Below, piece after piece: positions 35,458-47,200 of a DNA stretch of 53,086 nucleotides; position 1 is the stretch's first letter; the number at the start of each line of letters is the position of its first letter. The stretch is taken from contig NZ_FLQX01000096.1 of NCBI RefSeq assembly GCF_900089955.1, positions 1 through 53,086 of the forward strand, read 5' to 3'. The notes under the pieces were generated by a model that did not search any database, was not told the DNA's origin, and saw only the letters and a list, made by a program, of their open reading frames with translations. This stretch comes from Candidatus Accumulibacter aalborgensis. GTDB lineage: Bacteria; Pseudomonadota; Gammaproteobacteria; Burkholderiales; Rhodocyclaceae. The translations under genes were made by a program, and so were the position numbers.

Positions 35458-37497
35458 ATGGCCGACTACACTGCCTCGTTGCGCCGCTATTACGTTGCTT
35501 ATACCGCCGGGTTCTTCCTTTTCATCCTGGCGCTGGCAGTGCTCGAACGTTACGGCATGCCGCCGCGCTGGATTGGCTACTCGTTTCTTTTTCTGACCAT
35601 CTTTCTTTACGCAACGATTGGCGTCCTGGCGCGTACCGCCAGCGTTTCAGAGTACTACGTCGCTGGCCGACGCGTGCCGGCGGTATTCAACGGGATGGCT
35701 ACCGGCGCCGACTGGATGAGTTCAGCATCCTTCATGGGCCTGGCCGGGACACTCTACCTGTCGGGCTATCAGGGGCTGGCGTATGTGTTGGGATGGACCG
35801 GCGGCTACGTTCTTGTTGCCTTGCTGCTGGCCCCCTATCTCCGTCGTTTCGGGCAATACACGATCCCTGATTTCCTCGCCGCTCGTTATGGCGGCAACAC
35901 CGCACGGCTGGTCGGTGTCTTTGCCACCGTGCTGGCATCGTTCGTCTATGTCGTTGCGCAGGTTTATGCGGTGGGCTTGATCACCAGCCGCTTTGTCGGC
36001 CTGCAGTTCGAGGTCGGGGTCTTCGTCGGCCTGGCCGGCATCCTGGTGTGCTCCTTCCTCGGTGGCATGCGCGCAGTAACCTGGACGCAGGTAGCCCAAT
36101 ACGTGATCCTGATCGTCGCCTATCTTGTTCCGGTGACCATCCTGTCGTACCAGGTCACCGGGATCCCGGTGCCTCAACTGACCTACGGCCTGGCCTTGGA
36201 GAAGGTGCAGTTGCTTGAGGAGAAGATCTTCCACGACCCCGCCGAGGTCAATGCGCGCCGTCTTTTTCGCGAACGTGCGGATGGCTATTACGAACGCATT
36301 GTGACTCTTCCCGGCTCTCTCGAAGATGAAAGGCAGCGTCTGTCGGTGCTGATCAACACGCTGAAGAGCGACAACGCGCAAATGCGTGAGGTGGCGGCGA
36401 TCGAGCGGCAGCGCCGGGAGTTGCCAACGAGCAGCGAAGCCGCCCGCAGCTATTGGGACACCCTGATGCGCCAGGCCGCCCAGCGGGGGGCAGAACCCGA
36501 GCAGCACGTGACGCCCTATCCGGGGCCGGGCGAGGCGGTGAGCGACACGGCGCGCCTGAATTTCCTCACCCTGGTGTTCTGTCTGATGGTCGGTACAGCG
36601 GCACTGCCACACGTACTGACCCGCTACTACACCACTCCCAGCGTACGAGAGGCGCGCAGTTCCGTCTTCTGGTCGCTACTGTTCATTCTGGCGCTCTATC
36701 TGACGGCTCCGGCCTATGCCGTTTTTGTCAAGTACGAGGTCTACTCAACGCTGGTAGGTTCTTCGCTAGCTGACTTGCCGGTCTGGGTCAGCGCATGGGG
36801 CAAGATCGGTCTGGTGTCGATCGAGGATGTCAATGGCGACGGGATTCTCCAGCTCGCTGAACTGGCGCTCAATCCGGACGTGATTCTGCTCGCCACGCCT
36901 GAAATCGCCGGCCTACCGTACGTCATTTCCGGCCTGGTTGCTGCCGGTGCGCTCGCTGCTGCCCTGTCGACCGCCGACGGGCTGTTGCTGACCATTGCCA
37001 GTGCCTTGTCGCATGACGTCTATTACAAGGTCTACCGTCCTCAAGCGACCACGCAGTGGCGCTTGGTGGTTTCCAAGTCCTTGTTGCTGGTCGTTGCGGT
37101 ACTCGCGGCTACCGTCGCCGCACAGAAGCCGGCGACGATTCTATTCATGGTGGCCTGGGCGTTCTCGCTCGCCGGCTCGGCTTTCTTTCCAGCCCTGTTT
37201 CTGGGTATCTTCTGGAAGAGAGCGAATGCCGCGGGCGCGGTGAGTGGTATGGCGATCGGTCTCTTGGTGACCATCTACTACATGGTCCGGGTCCAGTTTG
37301 ACACTATTCCGTGGCTTGGCATCCACGGCGTTGGCATGGAGCCATGGCTAGGCATTCAATCTACTTCGGCCGGGGTGTGGGGCGTTGCCGCCGGGTTCGT
37401 GACGATCATCGTGGTCAGTCTTCTTGGCCAGCCACCGAGCAAGGAAACGCAGGACTTTGTCGAGAGTGTTCGCTACCCGGAGCTTGACGGCTCGTGA
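35458..37497 (+). CDS. Sodium:solute symporter, VC_2705 subfamily (ActP-like), large subunit
   Basis: A 679-residue inner-membrane symporter with about 13 helices. The first helices have ATGADWMSSASFMGLAGTLY and the substrate region GTAALPHVLTRYYT. A soluble coiled-coil insert (about 240-370, KVQLLEEKIFHDPAEVNARR) and an EF-hand-like loop DVNGDGILQLAE are features of the subfamily. Members carry acetate or other short carboxylates. It overlaps the small subunit gene by 4 bases and lies in the acs set. Confidence 0.92.
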   Translation: MADYTASLRRYYVAYTAGFFLFILALAVLERYGMPPRWIGYSFLFLTIFLYATIGVLARTASVSEYYVAGRRVPAVFNGMATGADWMSSASFMGLAGTLYLSGYQGLAYVLGWTGGYVLVALLLAPYLRRFGQYTIPDFLAARYGGNTARLVGVFATVLASFVYVVAQVYAVGLITSRFVGLQFEVGVFVGLAGILVCSFLGGMRAVTWTQVAQYVILIVAYLVPVTILSYQVTGIPVPQLTYGLALEKVQLLEEKIFHDPAEVNARRLFRERADGYYERIVTLPGSLEDERQRLSVLINTLKSDNAQMREVAAIERQRRELPTSSEAARSYWDTLMRQAAQRGAEPEQHVTPYPGPGEAVSDTARLNFLTLVFCLMVGTAALPHVLTRYYTTPSVREARSSVFWSLLFILALYLTAPAYAVFVKYEVYSTLVGSSLADLPVWVSAWGKIGLVSIEDVNGDGILQLAELALNPDVILLATPEIAGLPYVISGLVAAGALAAALSTADGLLLTIASALSHDVYYKVYRPQATTQWRLVVSKSLLLVVAVLAATVAAQKPATILFMVAWAFSLAGSAFFPALFLGIFWKRANAAGAVSGMAIGLLVTIYYMVRVQFDTIPWLGIHGVGMEPWLGIQSTSAGVWGVAAGFVTIIVVSLLGQPPSKETQDFVESVRYPELDGS

Positions 37498-37751
37498 CGC
37501 CGCAGGACTACTGGCGGCGCAACCTCATGATGACGGCCTTGCTGTTAACCCTCTGGTTTGTGGTTACGTTTATCGTCAGTTACTTTGCCCGAGACCTGGC
37601 CGGTATCTCTGTTCTCGGCTTTCCGCTCGGCTTTTACATGGGCGCCCAGGGGGCACCGCTGATCTATCTGCTGATCATCTGGTGGTACGCGAGGTATATG
37701 AACCATCTCGACCAGGAGTACGGGGTGGACGACAGCGAGAGTGACGATTGA
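37494..37751 (+). CDS. Sodium:solute symporter small subunit (DUF4212)
   Basis: 85 residues with two helices (LLLTLWFVVTFIVSYFA and GAPLIYLLIIWWYARYM) and an acidic tail. GTG start inside the stop of the large subunit (GTGA) indicates translational coupling. This family always accompanies VC_2705-type symporters. Confidence 0.92.
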   Translation: MTPQDYWRRNLMMTALLLTLWFVVTFIVSYFARDLAGISVLGFPLGFYMGAQGAPLIYLLIIWWYARYMNHLDQEYGVDDSESDD

Positions 37752-37815
37752 CGCCTGGGGCGACCCGATCAGCAGTTGGGCTGGTTAGCGTTTGGCGCTC
37801 TGCGGCTCGGTGAAC

Positions 37816-39183
37816 TCAGGACGAGACGGCTTCACGCACGGCAGCGGCCAGTTTCTCGGCGGCTTTGGCGACGGTCGCCGAGTCCTGGCCCTCAACCATC
37901 ACGCGCAGCAGCGGCTCCGTCCCTGAAGCCCGCAGCAGTACTCGACCACTGCCATTGAGTTCGCTTTCCACTTCACGCTGGGCAGAGCCGATCAAGGGAT
38001 GGCCTTGCCACGGAAAGCCCTTGCTCAGGGCCACGTTGATCAGCCGCTGGGGATAAAGCGTCAGATCTCCCAGGAGTTGTTGCAGATCTCCTCCCGCTTC
38101 GCGCAGTGCGGACAGGACCTGCAGGGCGGAGACGATGCCATCGCCGGTCGTGTGCCTGTCGAGGCAAAGAATGTGACCGGAGTTCTCACCGCCATACAAC
38201 CAGCCTTTCTGCCGCAGCATGTCCATCACGTAGCGGTCACCGACGGCGGCACGGACGAAAGGGACTTTGAAGTCGGCGAGCGCGTGCTCAAAGGCGAGAT
38301 TGGTCATCAAGGTGCCGACGACGCCCGCCACCGCGCCTTGTCGAAGACGACTGCGGACGATGGCAAACAGCAGTTGATCGCCATCGTAAATGTTGCCCTG
38401 GGAATCGACCATCATCACCCGGTCAGCGTCGCCATCGAGCGCGATCCCGATGTCGGCGCCCTGCGCCAGGACAGCTTCGCGCAAGGCGCCAGGTGCCGTC
38501 GCACCGACGTCCTGGTTGATGTTCAGTCCGTTGGGATCGGTGCCGATGGTGCTTACTTCAGCGCCCAGTTCGTGGAATACATGCGGCGCGATGTGGTATG
38601 CGGCTCCGTGGGCACAATCGACGACGATCTTCAGCCCACGCAAATCGTGTTCGAATGGAAAAGTGCTTTTGCAGAACTCGATATACCGACCATCGGCGTC
38701 GTCGATTCGCCGCGCGCGGCCGAGACCGGCGGAAGGGACGCAGGTCAGCGGCTCGTCCAGCGAGGCCTCGATCTCGGACTCCAGATCATCGGCCAGCTTG
38801 GTGCCCCGGGCCGAGAAAAATTTGATACCATTGTCGTAGTACGGGTTATGCGACGCAGAAATCACGATTCCCGCCTGCAGGCGCAAGGCACGCGTAAGGT
38901 AAGCGATGGCTGGCGTCGGCATCGGCCCGACCAGGCAGACATCGACTCCTGCTGCCGAAAAACCCGCTTCGAGCGCTGCCTCCAGCATGTAGCCGGAGAT
39001 TCGCGTGTCCTTGCCAATCAGGACGGCTGGACGCTCGCCCGCCTTGACATGGCTGCGTGCCGCTTCACGGGCCGCGAGAACCCTCCCTGTGGCATGACCG
39101 AGACGCATCACAAAATCGGGGGTAATCGGAACTTCCCCCACCCTCCCGCGGATGCCGTCCGTACCAAAATACCTTCTTGTCAC
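37816..39183 (-). CDS. glmM: Phosphoglucosamine mutase
   Basis: A 455-residue enzyme converting glucosamine-6-phosphate to glucosamine-1-phosphate for UDP-GlcNAc. N-terminus [11 protein letters not shown], catalytic phosphoserine loop [17 protein letters not shown], metal-binding DGDADRVMM and phosphate-binding [12 protein letters not shown] are present. The GTG at 39183 follows a GGGGAGAGA SD and gives the family's start. It lies downstream of folP, as in most proteobacteria. Confidence 0.95.
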   Translation of the reverse strand: MTRRYFGTDGIRGRVGEVPITPDFVMRLGHATGRVLAAREAARSHVKAGERPAVLIGKDTRISGYMLEAALEAGFSAAGVDVCLVGPMPTPAIAYLTRALRLQAGIVISASHNPYYDNGIKFFSARGTKLADDLESEIEASLDEPLTCVPSAGLGRARRIDDADGRYIEFCKSTFPFEHDLRGLKIVVDCAHGAAYHIAPHVFHELGAEVSTIGTDPNGLNINQDVGATAPGALREAVLAQGADIGIALDGDADRVMMVDSQGNIYDGDQLLFAIVRSRLRQGAVAGVVGTLMTNLAFEHALADFKVPFVRAAVGDRYVMDMLRQKGWLYGGENSGHILCLDRHTTGDGIVSALQVLSALREAGGDLQQLLGDLTLYPQRLINVALSKGFPWQGHPLIGSAQREVESELNGSGRVLLRASGTEPLLRVMVEGQDSATVAKAAEKLAAAVREAVSS

Positions 39184-39286
39184 GATTTCTCTCTCCCCTG
39201 AGTCGCAGAGCAATGGATGTCTGTCGAACCCCCGCTATTCTACGCAAACGCCGGCCCCGGCGCAGCCAAGATGCCCTGCAAATCCA

Positions 39287-40108
39287 TCAATCCAGCTCAA
39301 CGGCATTCCGGATGGCCAAGGCATCGCGCGTCTCTGCGACATCGTGCACGCGCACAATACGCGCACCGCGTTGCACGGCGAGCACGGCGGCGGCAAGGCT
39401 GGCGGCAAGTCGCTGGTCGACCGCACGCGAGGTCACGGCGCCGAGCATCGACTTCCTCGACATCCCGGCCAGCAGGGGTAGTCCGGCAACCGAGACTTGT
39501 GCGAGCCGCCGGAGAAGCTCCAGGTTGTGCGCCAGCGTTTTGCCGAAGCCGAAACCTGGATCGAGCACCAAGCGATCGCTGGCTATCCCCGCCGATCTGG
39601 CCATCGCCACTCGGCCACGGAGGAAGGCCTGCACCTCAACGACGACGTCCGCGTAGGTCGGACTGCTCTGCATGCTCAGTGGCTCGCCCTGCATGTGCAT
39701 CAGACAGACCGCACAGTCGCTGTCCGCCACCGCCGCGAGGGCACCAGGAATGCGTAGCGCGTAGATGTCATTGATCATTGAAGCGCCATGGGCCAGCGCC
39801 ACGCGCATCGCTTCGGGCTTGTAGGTATCGACAGAAATGGGTATGCCGCAGTCGCCAAGCCCTTCGAGTACCGGCAGCAGGCGGCGCAGTTCCTCGCTGA
39901 CCGAGGTCGGAGTAGCGCCCGGCCTGGACGACTCGGCGCCGATGTCGAGCAGATCAGCACCCGCGGCGATCTGCCGGTGAGCTTGCCGGATCGCCCTAGC
40001 GGTGTCGCTCGCCAGACCGTCACCCGAGAACGAATCCGGAGTCAGATTGACGACGCCCATGATCAATGGGCGTGAAAGTGAGAGTTGAAACCTCCCGCAA
40101 CGAAGCAT
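39287..40108 (-). CDS. folP: Dihydropteroate synthase
   Basis: A 273-residue TIM-barrel enzyme of folate synthesis. Loop 1 GVVNLTPDSFSGDG, the DIGAESSRPGA signature, VDTYKPEA, LDPGFGFGKT and GMSRKSMLG are all present, in the usual order. It lies between ftsH and glmM, 65 bases after ftsH. Its N-terminus (MLRCGRFQLSL) matches the usual length. Confidence 0.95.
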   Translation of the reverse strand: MLRCGRFQLSLSRPLIMGVVNLTPDSFSGDGLASDTARAIRQAHRQIAAGADLLDIGAESSRPGATPTSVSEELRRLLPVLEGLGDCGIPISVDTYKPEAMRVALAHGASMINDIYALRIPGALAAVADSDCAVCLMHMQGEPLSMQSSPTYADVVVEVQAFLRGRVAMARSAGIASDRLVLDPGFGFGKTLAHNLELLRRLAQVSVAGLPLLAGMSRKSMLGAVTSRAVDQRLAASLAAAVLAVQRGARIVRVHDVAETRDALAIRNAVELD

Positions 40109-40173
40109 CGGCTCAGCGTTACGACCGCCGGACGGGGCCTGCAGCCTACGACCCGACGCTTCTGCGCGTACCG

Positions 40174-42057
40174 TCAGGCCGGCGCCGTGGCACTGGGCGC
40201 CGCATCCGGCCCATTGTTGTCCAGCTTGCTTGAAGACTTCGACTGTGGTTGCTTCGGCGGGCGAGGTGGCTTGCCGTCCATGATGTCGTTGATCTGGTCG
40301 CTGTCGATGGTCTCCAGTTCAAGGAGCGCAGCCGCCATCGCTTCGACCTTGTCGCGATGCTTTTCGAGGAGCGTCCGTGCCAAGCCGTATTGCTCGTCGA
40401 TGATTCGCCGGATTTCGGCGTCAACTTTCTCCATCGTCGCTTCGGACATGTTCTTGTGCGTTGTCACCGAGCGTCCGAGGAAAACCTCGCCCTCGTTTTC
40501 CCCATAAACCATCGGACCGAGCGCATCGGACATGCCGTAGCGGGTGACCATGTCACGCGCCATTTGTGTGGCTCGCTCGAAGTCATTCGACGCGCCAGTG
40601 GTCATCTGGTTCATGAAAAGTTCTTCCGCAATGCGCCCCCCGAACAGGACCGCAATCCGGCTCATCAGATAGATACGATCGTAAGCGTAGCGATCCTCTT
40701 CCGGCAGTTGCATGGTCAGGCCAAGCGCTCGCCCGCGCGGAATGATGGTCACCTTGTGTACCGGATCGGACTTCGGCATCAGCTTGGCGACAACCGCATG
40801 CCCGGACTCGTGGAACGCCGTATTTCGTCTCTCGTCTTCGTTCATGACCATGCTGCGACGCTCGGCACCCATCATGATCTTGTCTTTGGCCTTCTCGAAG
40901 TCTTCCATGTCGACCAGGCGTTTGTTTCCCCGGGCGGCAAACAAAGCTGCCTCGTTAACCAGATTCGCGAGGTCGGCACCCGAAAATCCGGGTGTGCCGC
41001 GAGCAATGATATCGGCCTTGACGTCAGGTGACAGCGGCACCTTGCGCATGTGCACCACCAGAATCTGCTCGCGACCACGGATGTCCGGCAGCGGCACGAC
41101 GACCTGGCGGTCGAAACGGCCCGGACGCATCAGCGCCGGATCGAGCACATCGGGACGGTTGGTCGCTGCGATGACGATGACCCCGACGCTGGCTTCGAAG
41201 CCATCCATCTCGACCAGCATCTGGTTGAGCGTCTGCTCGCGCTCGTCGTTGCCGCCGCCAAGGCCGGCTCCGCGCTGACGACCGACCGCATCCAGCTCAT
41301 CGATGAAAATGATGCATGGTGCATGCTTCTTGGCATTCTCGAACATGTCGCGGACGCGAGCCGCGCCGACGCCGACGAACATCTCGACAAAGTCGGAACC
41401 GGAGATCGAGAAAAAAGGCACCTTGGCCTCGCCGGCAATCGCCTTGGCCAGCAGCGTCTTGCCGGTTCCCGGGTTGCCGACGAGCAGAACGCCTTTCGGG
41501 ATACGGCCACCGAGCTTCTGGAACTTCGACGGATCGCGCAGGAAGTCGACCAGTTCGGAGACTTCTTCCTTGGCCTCATCGCAACCGGCCACATCGGCAA
41601 AGGTGATCGTATTGGTAGATTCGTCGAGCAGTCGTGCCTTGCTCTTGCCGAACGAGAAAGCACCGCCGCGGCCACCTCCCTGCATCTGGCGCATGAAGAA
41701 AACCCAGACGCCGATCAAGAGCAGCATCGGGAACCAGCTTACGAAGATGCTCATTAGAAACGACTGCTCTTCCTCGGGCTTGGCTTCGATCTTCACACCG
41801 TGTTTCAAAAGATCAGAAACCATCCACAGATCAGGGGGTGCGTAGCTGGTCAGCTTGCGCCCGTCGGTGGTCGTTGCTTTGAGCACGCGCCCCTCGATTA
41901 CCACCTTGGCGATTGTTCCCTTGCCCACTTCCTCGATGAATTGCGAGTATTCCATCGACGATTGGGCGACCTGACGCGTATTGAACTGGTTGAAAACGGT
42001 CATCAGGACGAGACCAATAACCAACCAGATGGCCAGATTCTTGAACATATTATTCAA
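40174..42057 (-). CDS. ftsH: ATP-dependent zinc metalloprotease FtsH
   Basis: A 627-residue membrane-anchored protease with two N-terminal helices (about 5-25 and 103-123) around a periplasmic domain, an AAA+ module with GNPGTGKT, the second region of homology ([21 protein letters not shown]), and the zinc motif HESGH. It degrades membrane proteins and short-lived regulators. The C-terminal tail is basic and proline-rich ([14 protein letters not shown]). It follows rlmE, the standard arrangement. Confidence 0.97.
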   Translation of the reverse strand: MNNMFKNLAIWLVIGLVLMTVFNQFNTRQVAQSSMEYSQFIEEVGKGTIAKVVIEGRVLKATTTDGRKLTSYAPPDLWMVSDLLKHGVKIEAKPEEEQSFLMSIFVSWFPMLLLIGVWVFFMRQMQGGGRGGAFSFGKSKARLLDESTNTITFADVAGCDEAKEEVSELVDFLRDPSKFQKLGGRIPKGVLLVGNPGTGKTLLAKAIAGEAKVPFFSISGSDFVEMFVGVGAARVRDMFENAKKHAPCIIFIDELDAVGRQRGAGLGGGNDEREQTLNQMLVEMDGFEASVGVIVIAATNRPDVLDPALMRPGRFDRQVVVPLPDIRGREQILVVHMRKVPLSPDVKADIIARGTPGFSGADLANLVNEAALFAARGNKRLVDMEDFEKAKDKIMMGAERRSMVMNEDERRNTAFHESGHAVVAKLMPKSDPVHKVTIIPRGRALGLTMQLPEEDRYAYDRIYLMSRIAVLFGGRIAEELFMNQMTTGASNDFERATQMARDMVTRYGMSDALGPMVYGENEGEVFLGRSVTTHKNMSEATMEKVDAEIRRIIDEQYGLARTLLEKHRDKVEAMAAALLELETIDSDQINDIMDGKPPRPPKQPQSKSSSKLDNNGPDAAPSATAPA

Positions 42058-42178
42058 TGCTTTACCTCTTCTACGTTGCCTGGCCCGGGAAGCCTCCAGA
42101 AGCCTTGCTGTTTACCACGAAATCAGCATTCTAAACTGATTCACACTTGCTGAATCAAACACGATGCCACAGATCAGA

Positions 42179-42799
42179 TCAAGTCTTCAAGGTCTTGCCC
42201 AATAAATAGATTTCCGGGCTGCGATCACGCGAGGCATCCGGTTTGCGCGAGGCAACGGTTTTGAAGGTCTTGCGCATTTCCTGCAGAAAATCATTGAAGC
42301 CTTGGCCCTGGAACACTTTGACCAAAAAAGACCCGTCGGGTTTCAACCACTGGCAGGCAAATGCCAGACCCAGCTCGGCGAGATGCATGCACCGGGCCTG
42401 GTCGCAGACCGAGATACCCGACAGGTTGGGCGACATGTCGGAAAGAACAAGCCCTGCCTTTTGGCCGGCAAGCAATGTTTCCAGTTGCAGGAGCACTTCC
42501 GGGTCACGAAAGTCACCTTGCAGGAAGGTCACGCCCCGCAGCGGTTCCATGGCCAGCAGGTCAACGGCAATGACCTCTCCGCGGCCCTGCATTCGCCTGG
42601 CGGCGACCTGCGACCAGCCACCGGGGGTCGCTCCCAGGTCAACGACAACGTCGCCTGCGCGTATCAGATGGTCCCGGTCGTCGATATCCATCAGCTTGTA
42701 CGATGCACGCGAACGATAACCTTCTGCTCTGGCCCGCTGCACATAGGCGTCGTTGACATGCTCCCGCAACCACGCATTGCTCGATCTGCTTCGATTCAT
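42179..42799 (-). CDS. rlmE: 23S rRNA 2'-O-methyltransferase
   Basis: A 206-residue FtsJ-type enzyme that methylates U2552 of 23S rRNA. N-terminus WLREHVNDAYVQRARAEGYRSRASYKL, SAM-binding VDLGATPGGWSQVAA, acidic DMSPN and a catalytic Lys in FLVKVFQG fit the family. Divergent from yhbY, upstream of ftsH. Confidence 0.96.
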   Translation of the reverse strand: MNRSRSSNAWLREHVNDAYVQRARAEGYRSRASYKLMDIDDRDHLIRAGDVVVDLGATPGGWSQVAARRMQGRGEVIAVDLLAMEPLRGVTFLQGDFRDPEVLLQLETLLAGQKAGLVLSDMSPNLSGISVCDQARCMHLAELGLAFACQWLKPDGSFLVKVFQGQGFNDFLQEMRKTFKTVASRKPDASRDRSPEIYLLGKTLKT

Positions 42800-42845
42800 T
42801 GGCTGAAACCCGCTAAAATGCGTTTCTCACGAAAAGGTGCCCTGC

Positions 42846-43208
42846 ATGCTCAATCTTAGCTCCGACGAGCGCCGTACCCTGCGCGCACGTGCCCATTCCC
42901 TGCATCCCGTGGTCTCGATCAGCCAGAGCGGTCTCTCGGAATCGGTCGTCAGGGAGATCAATGCCAACCTCGCCAGCCACGGACTGATCAAGATTCGTGT
43001 ATATGACGACGACCGGCAAGCCCGCGAACAGTACCTTACCTCGCTGTGCGAGCGGCTTGATGCGGCGCCGGTTCAGCATATCGGCAAGCTACTGGTGATC
43101 TGGCGTCCGCAGCCCGATGATCAGGCACAGGGCGCCAGGCACCGCTTTGTGAGACGCGCTGAGCCGCGGCGCAGCAAGCGTAGTTTCCAGGGAGGTTCCG
43201 ATCGCTGA
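42846..43208 (+). CDS. yhbY: CRS1/YhbY-type RNA-binding protein
   Basis: A 120-residue protein with the CRM domain (LSSDERRTLRARAHSLHPVV, GLSESVVREINANLASHGLIKI, IGKLLVIW), linked to 50S ribosome assembly. Residues beyond about 95 are a basic tail (RFVRRAEPRRSKRSF). I took the ATG at 42846 with an AAAAGG SD over the GTG nine bases upstream. Divergent from rlmE, 46 bases apart. Confidence 0.93.
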   Translation: MLNLSSDERRTLRARAHSLHPVVSISQSGLSESVVREINANLASHGLIKIRVYDDDRQAREQYLTSLCERLDAAPVQHIGKLLVIWRPQPDDQAQGARHRFVRRAEPRRSKRSFQGGSDR

Positions 43209-43256
43209 TCACGGCGATGCGCCAACTACCCTCCCCGCTGTTCCCCGTAGGCGGGC

Positions 43257-43721
43257 TTACTTTGTGCCTCGCCCGCGGCCGATCACCAGCACCAAGCCGA
43301 GCAGGCTTTGAACCAGGTAGAGAATACTGGAAACGCCATGCCAGGTGGCGAAGCGGCTGCGCAACACGCTCTCCATCACTTCTCGCGGCAAGGCGTCGGC
43401 TTTCAGTTGGGCTAACAGGGGCTGAATCCCGAACAGACCGACGACGGTGAGCAGCAGCATCAGGACGAGCAGCCAGAAGTTTCGGCGCCGCAGGGCCGCT
43501 GAACCGATGCGCAGCACCACGAAGAGCAACAGATAGGTCGCGCAGGCCAGGCCAACCCAGCCGATCAATTCGAACAACCTGCCGGCAAGAAAGCCAGCCA
43601 ACTGGCGGTCGCTGCTCAGCGCAAGGAACAAGGTCGGCGCGACGAGATAACCGATCGCCCACAAGCCCCCGACCCACAGGGTCAGCGCCACGTCGTAGAG
43701 TGCGTCCGCGAGGCGTTGCAT
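43257..43721 (-). CDS. DUF4149 membrane protein
   Basis: 154 residues with four helices (LWVGGLWAIGYLVAPTLF, WVGLACATYLLLFVVL, LLVLMLLLTVVGL, LVQSLLGLVLVIG) and the intervening AQLKAD segment of this family. Function unknown. It lies between greA and the yhbY gene, the standard betaproteobacterial place. The ATG at 43721 is preferred over a TTG at 43727. Confidence 0.9.
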   Translation of the reverse strand: MQRLADALYDVALTLWVGGLWAIGYLVAPTLFLALSSDRQLAGFLAGRLFELIGWVGLACATYLLLFVVLRIGSAALRRRNFWLLVLMLLLTVVGLFGIQPLLAQLKADALPREVMESVLRSRFATWHGVSSILYLVQSLLGLVLVIGRGRGTK

Positions 43722-43741
43722 GGCCAAGGGGCTTCAGTGTT

Positions 43742-44218
43742 CTATTGGTAGGACACCGCGATCACTTCGTACTCGCGAACGCCGCCGGGGGCCTGAACCT
43801 CGGCGACGTCGCCGGCGAACTTGCCGATCAGGGCGCGAGCGATCGGCGAGTTGATCGAAATCTTGCCCGCCTTGATATCGGCTTCATCTTCGCCAACGAT
43901 CTGGTAGCTCACGCGGGCACCCGTTTCCTGGTCCTCGAGATCCAGCGTAGCCCCGAAAACGCAACGCCCGTCGGCGTCGAGCAGCTTGGGGTCGATGATC
44001 TGGGCATTGGCGAGTTTGCTCTCGACCTCCTTGATGCGTCCTTCGACGAAGCCCTGTCTTTCCTTGGCAGCATCGTACTCGGCGTTCTCCGACAGGTCGC
44101 CGTGTGAGCGCGCTTCGGCAATCGCCGCGATTGTGCGCGGGCGCTCCACGGTCTTCATGTAATGCAGTTCGGCGCGAAGTTTTTCCGCGCCATTGACGGT
44201 CAGAGGTATTTTGCTCAT
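43742..44218 (-). CDS. greA: Transcription elongation factor GreA
   Basis: A 158-residue factor that rescues backtracked RNA polymerase. The N-terminal coiled coil ends in [16 protein letters not shown], with the acidic D and E tip residues, and the C-terminal FKBP-like domain ends EVIAVSYQ. The ATG at 44218 gives the standard length. Downstream of carB. Confidence 0.96.
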   Translation of the reverse strand: MSKIPLTVNGAEKLRAELHYMKTVERPRTIAAIAEARSHGDLSENAEYDAAKERQGFVEGRIKEVESKLANAQIIDPKLLDADGRCVFGATLDLEDQETGARVSYQIVGEDEADIKAGKISINSPIARALIGKFAGDVAEVQAPGGVREYEVIAVSYQ

Positions 44219-44292
44219 ATCACTCGTTGCCAACGACCCGCCGCCGCCACCGCCACCAGGTGAGCGGCGAGCGCCGTCGGTTGCATGGTTAA

Positions 44293-47200
44293 CTAACTCA
44301 ATTCGGCGTGCAGGTCCTGTATTGAATACACAACCAACTCGCCGCGGTTCTTGATCCCCGCCGTGGCGGCTTCCGCACCCCAGATCGTGGTGTAGATCGT
44401 TACCCGTGCCGCCAGCCCGGAGGTGCGTATCGAGCGTGAATCGCTGATCGCCTTGCGCTTCTCGTCTACCGTGTTGATGATCAGGACAATCTCGTTATTC
44501 TTGATCATGTCGACCACATGCGGGCGGCCCTCGGTCACTTTGTTGACCGGCGTGACGGCAATTCCCGCCGCCGCAATGGCCGCGGCGGTACCGCGCGTGG
44601 CCAGGATCGAGAAGCCGGCGGCGCGCAGATCGCGGGCGATGGCCACCGCTTTCTGCTTGTCCGATTCCTTGACGCTGATGAACACCTGGCCTGAACTGGG
44701 CAGGCGCACGGTGGCCGCCATCTGGCTCTTGACGAAGGCCTCGGAAAAGCTCAGGCCGATACCCATCACCTCGCCGGTCGATTTCATTTCGGGGCCGAGA
44801 ATGGTATCGACCCCGCGGAACTTGGCGAACGGAAAAACGGCTTCCTTGACCGAAAAATAATGCGGGATGACTTCCCTGGTCACCCCCTGGCTGGCCAGTG
44901 ACTGCCCGACCATGCAGCGAGCGGCAATCTTTGCCAGTTGCAGGCCGGTCGCCTTCGAGACAAAGGGGACCGTACGTGAAGCGCGCGGGTTGACTTCCAG
45001 GACAAAGACGACGCCGTTCTGGATCGCGAACTGGACGTTCATCAACCCGCAGACATTCAAACCCCTGGCCATCAGCCGCGTCTGCCGGCGTAGTTCGTCC
45101 TGCAGTTCGGACGACAGCGAATACGGCGGCAGCGAACACGCCGAGTCCCCCGAATGAACCCCTGCCTGTTCGATGTGCTCCATCACGCCGCCGATGAGCA
45201 CGTCGTTGCCGTCACAAAGGGCATCCACGTCCACTTCAATGGCGTCGTTCAGGAAGCGGTCGAGCAACACCGGCGAGTCGTTGGACACCTTGACCGCCTC
45301 GCGCATGTAGCGCTCGAGGTCGCGCGGGTCATGAACGATCTCCATCGCCCGGCCGCCGAGAACGTACGATGGACGAACGACCAGCGGATAGCCGATTTCG
45401 GCCGCCAGGCGCAAGGCGTCAGGCTCGGTGCGCGCGGTACGGTTCGACGGCTGCTTGAGACCGAGATCCTGCAACAGCTTCTGGAATCGCTCACGGTCCT
45501 CGGCGGCGTCAATCATGTCCGGGCTGGTACCGATGATAGTCACCCCATTGGCTTCGAGGTCGCGCGCCAGCTTTAGCGGCGTCTGGCCGCCGTACTGGAC
45601 GATGACGCCAATCGGTTTCTCGACGGCGACGATTTCCAGCACGTCTTCGAGCGTCAGCGGTTCGAAGTAGAGGCGATCCGAGGTGTCGTAGTCGGTGGAC
45701 ACGGTTTCCGGATTGCAGTTGACCATGATCGTCTCGTAACCGTCTTCGCGCAGCGCCAGTGCCGCATGCACGCAGCAGTAGTCGAACTCGATTCCCTGGC
45801 CGATGCGGTTCGGGCCGCCGCCCAGGACCATGATCTTCCTGCGCTCGCTGGGATTCGCCTCACACTCTTCTTCGTAGGTCGAGTACATGTACGCGGTATC
45901 GGTCGCGAACTCGGCGGCGCAGGTGTCAACACGCTTGTAGACCGGGCGGACTGCCAAAGCGTGGCGACGCTCGCGAACTGCCGTCTGCGTGGTTCTCATC
46001 AGTGTCGCCAGGCGTTTGTCGGAGAAGCCGGCACGCTTCAAGTGCCGGATTTCGTCGCGCGACAGCGAAGCGAGCGGCCGACTCCGGATTCGTTCGGCCT
46101 TCTGGTAGAGGTCCTCGATCTGCGCGAGGAACCAGGGGTCGATCGCCGTCAGGCGCTGAATCTCTTCGAGGTGCAGACCGATACGGAAGGCGTCGGCGAT
46201 GTACCAGATCCGTTCGGGGCGTGCTTCGCTCAAGGCCGTCTCGATTTCCTCGCGGTCAACGCTGATCTCGTCAAAGCCATCAACACCGATTTCCAGGCCG
46301 CGCAGCGCCTTTTGCAAGGACTCCTGGAAGGTCCGCCCGATGGCCATGACTTCGCCTACCGACTTCATCTGCGTGGTCAGTCGCGAATCAGCTTCCGGGA
46401 ACTTCTCGAACGCGAAACGTGGCACCTTGGTGACCACGTAGTCGATCGACGGCTCGAACGAGGCCGGCGTCTTGCCACCGGTAATGTCGTTGGCCAGCTC
46501 ATCCAGCGTATAACCCACCGCCAGCTTGGCGGCCACCTTGGCAATCGGGAAACCGGTCGCTTTCGAGGCCAGCGCTGACGAGCGCGAGACGCGTGGGTTC
46601 ATCTCGATGACGATCATTCGCCCGTCGGTCGGGCAGATCGCGAACTGCACGTTCGAACCGCCGGTATCGACGCCGATCTCGCGCAGCACCGCCACCGAGG
46701 CGTCGCGCATGATCTGGTATTCCTTGTCGGTCAGCGTCTGCGCCGGTGCGACGGTGATCGAGTCGCCGGTATGGACGCCCATCGGATCGAGGTTTTCGAT
46801 CGAGCAAACGATGATGCAGTTGTCGTTCCTGTCGCGAACGACTTCCATCTCGAATTCCTTCCAGCCGATCAGCGACTCCTCGATCAGTAGTTCGCTGGTC
46901 GGGCTGGCCTCCAGGCCGCGCTTGCAGATGTCGACAAACTCTTCCTGGTTGTAGGCGATGCCGCCACCCGAGCCGCCCATGGTGAACGATGGCCGGATGA
47001 TCGACGGATAGCCGATCATCGCTTGCACCTGGAGGGCTTCCTCCATCGAGTGCGCGACCGCCGAACGAGCCGACGCGAGACCGATGGCGGTCATCGCCGT
47101 CTTGAACTTCTCGCGGTCTTCGGCCTTGTCGATGGCTTGCCTGGTGGCGCCGATCATCTCGACGCCAAACTGTTCGAGGACGCCGTGCCTGGCCAGATCG

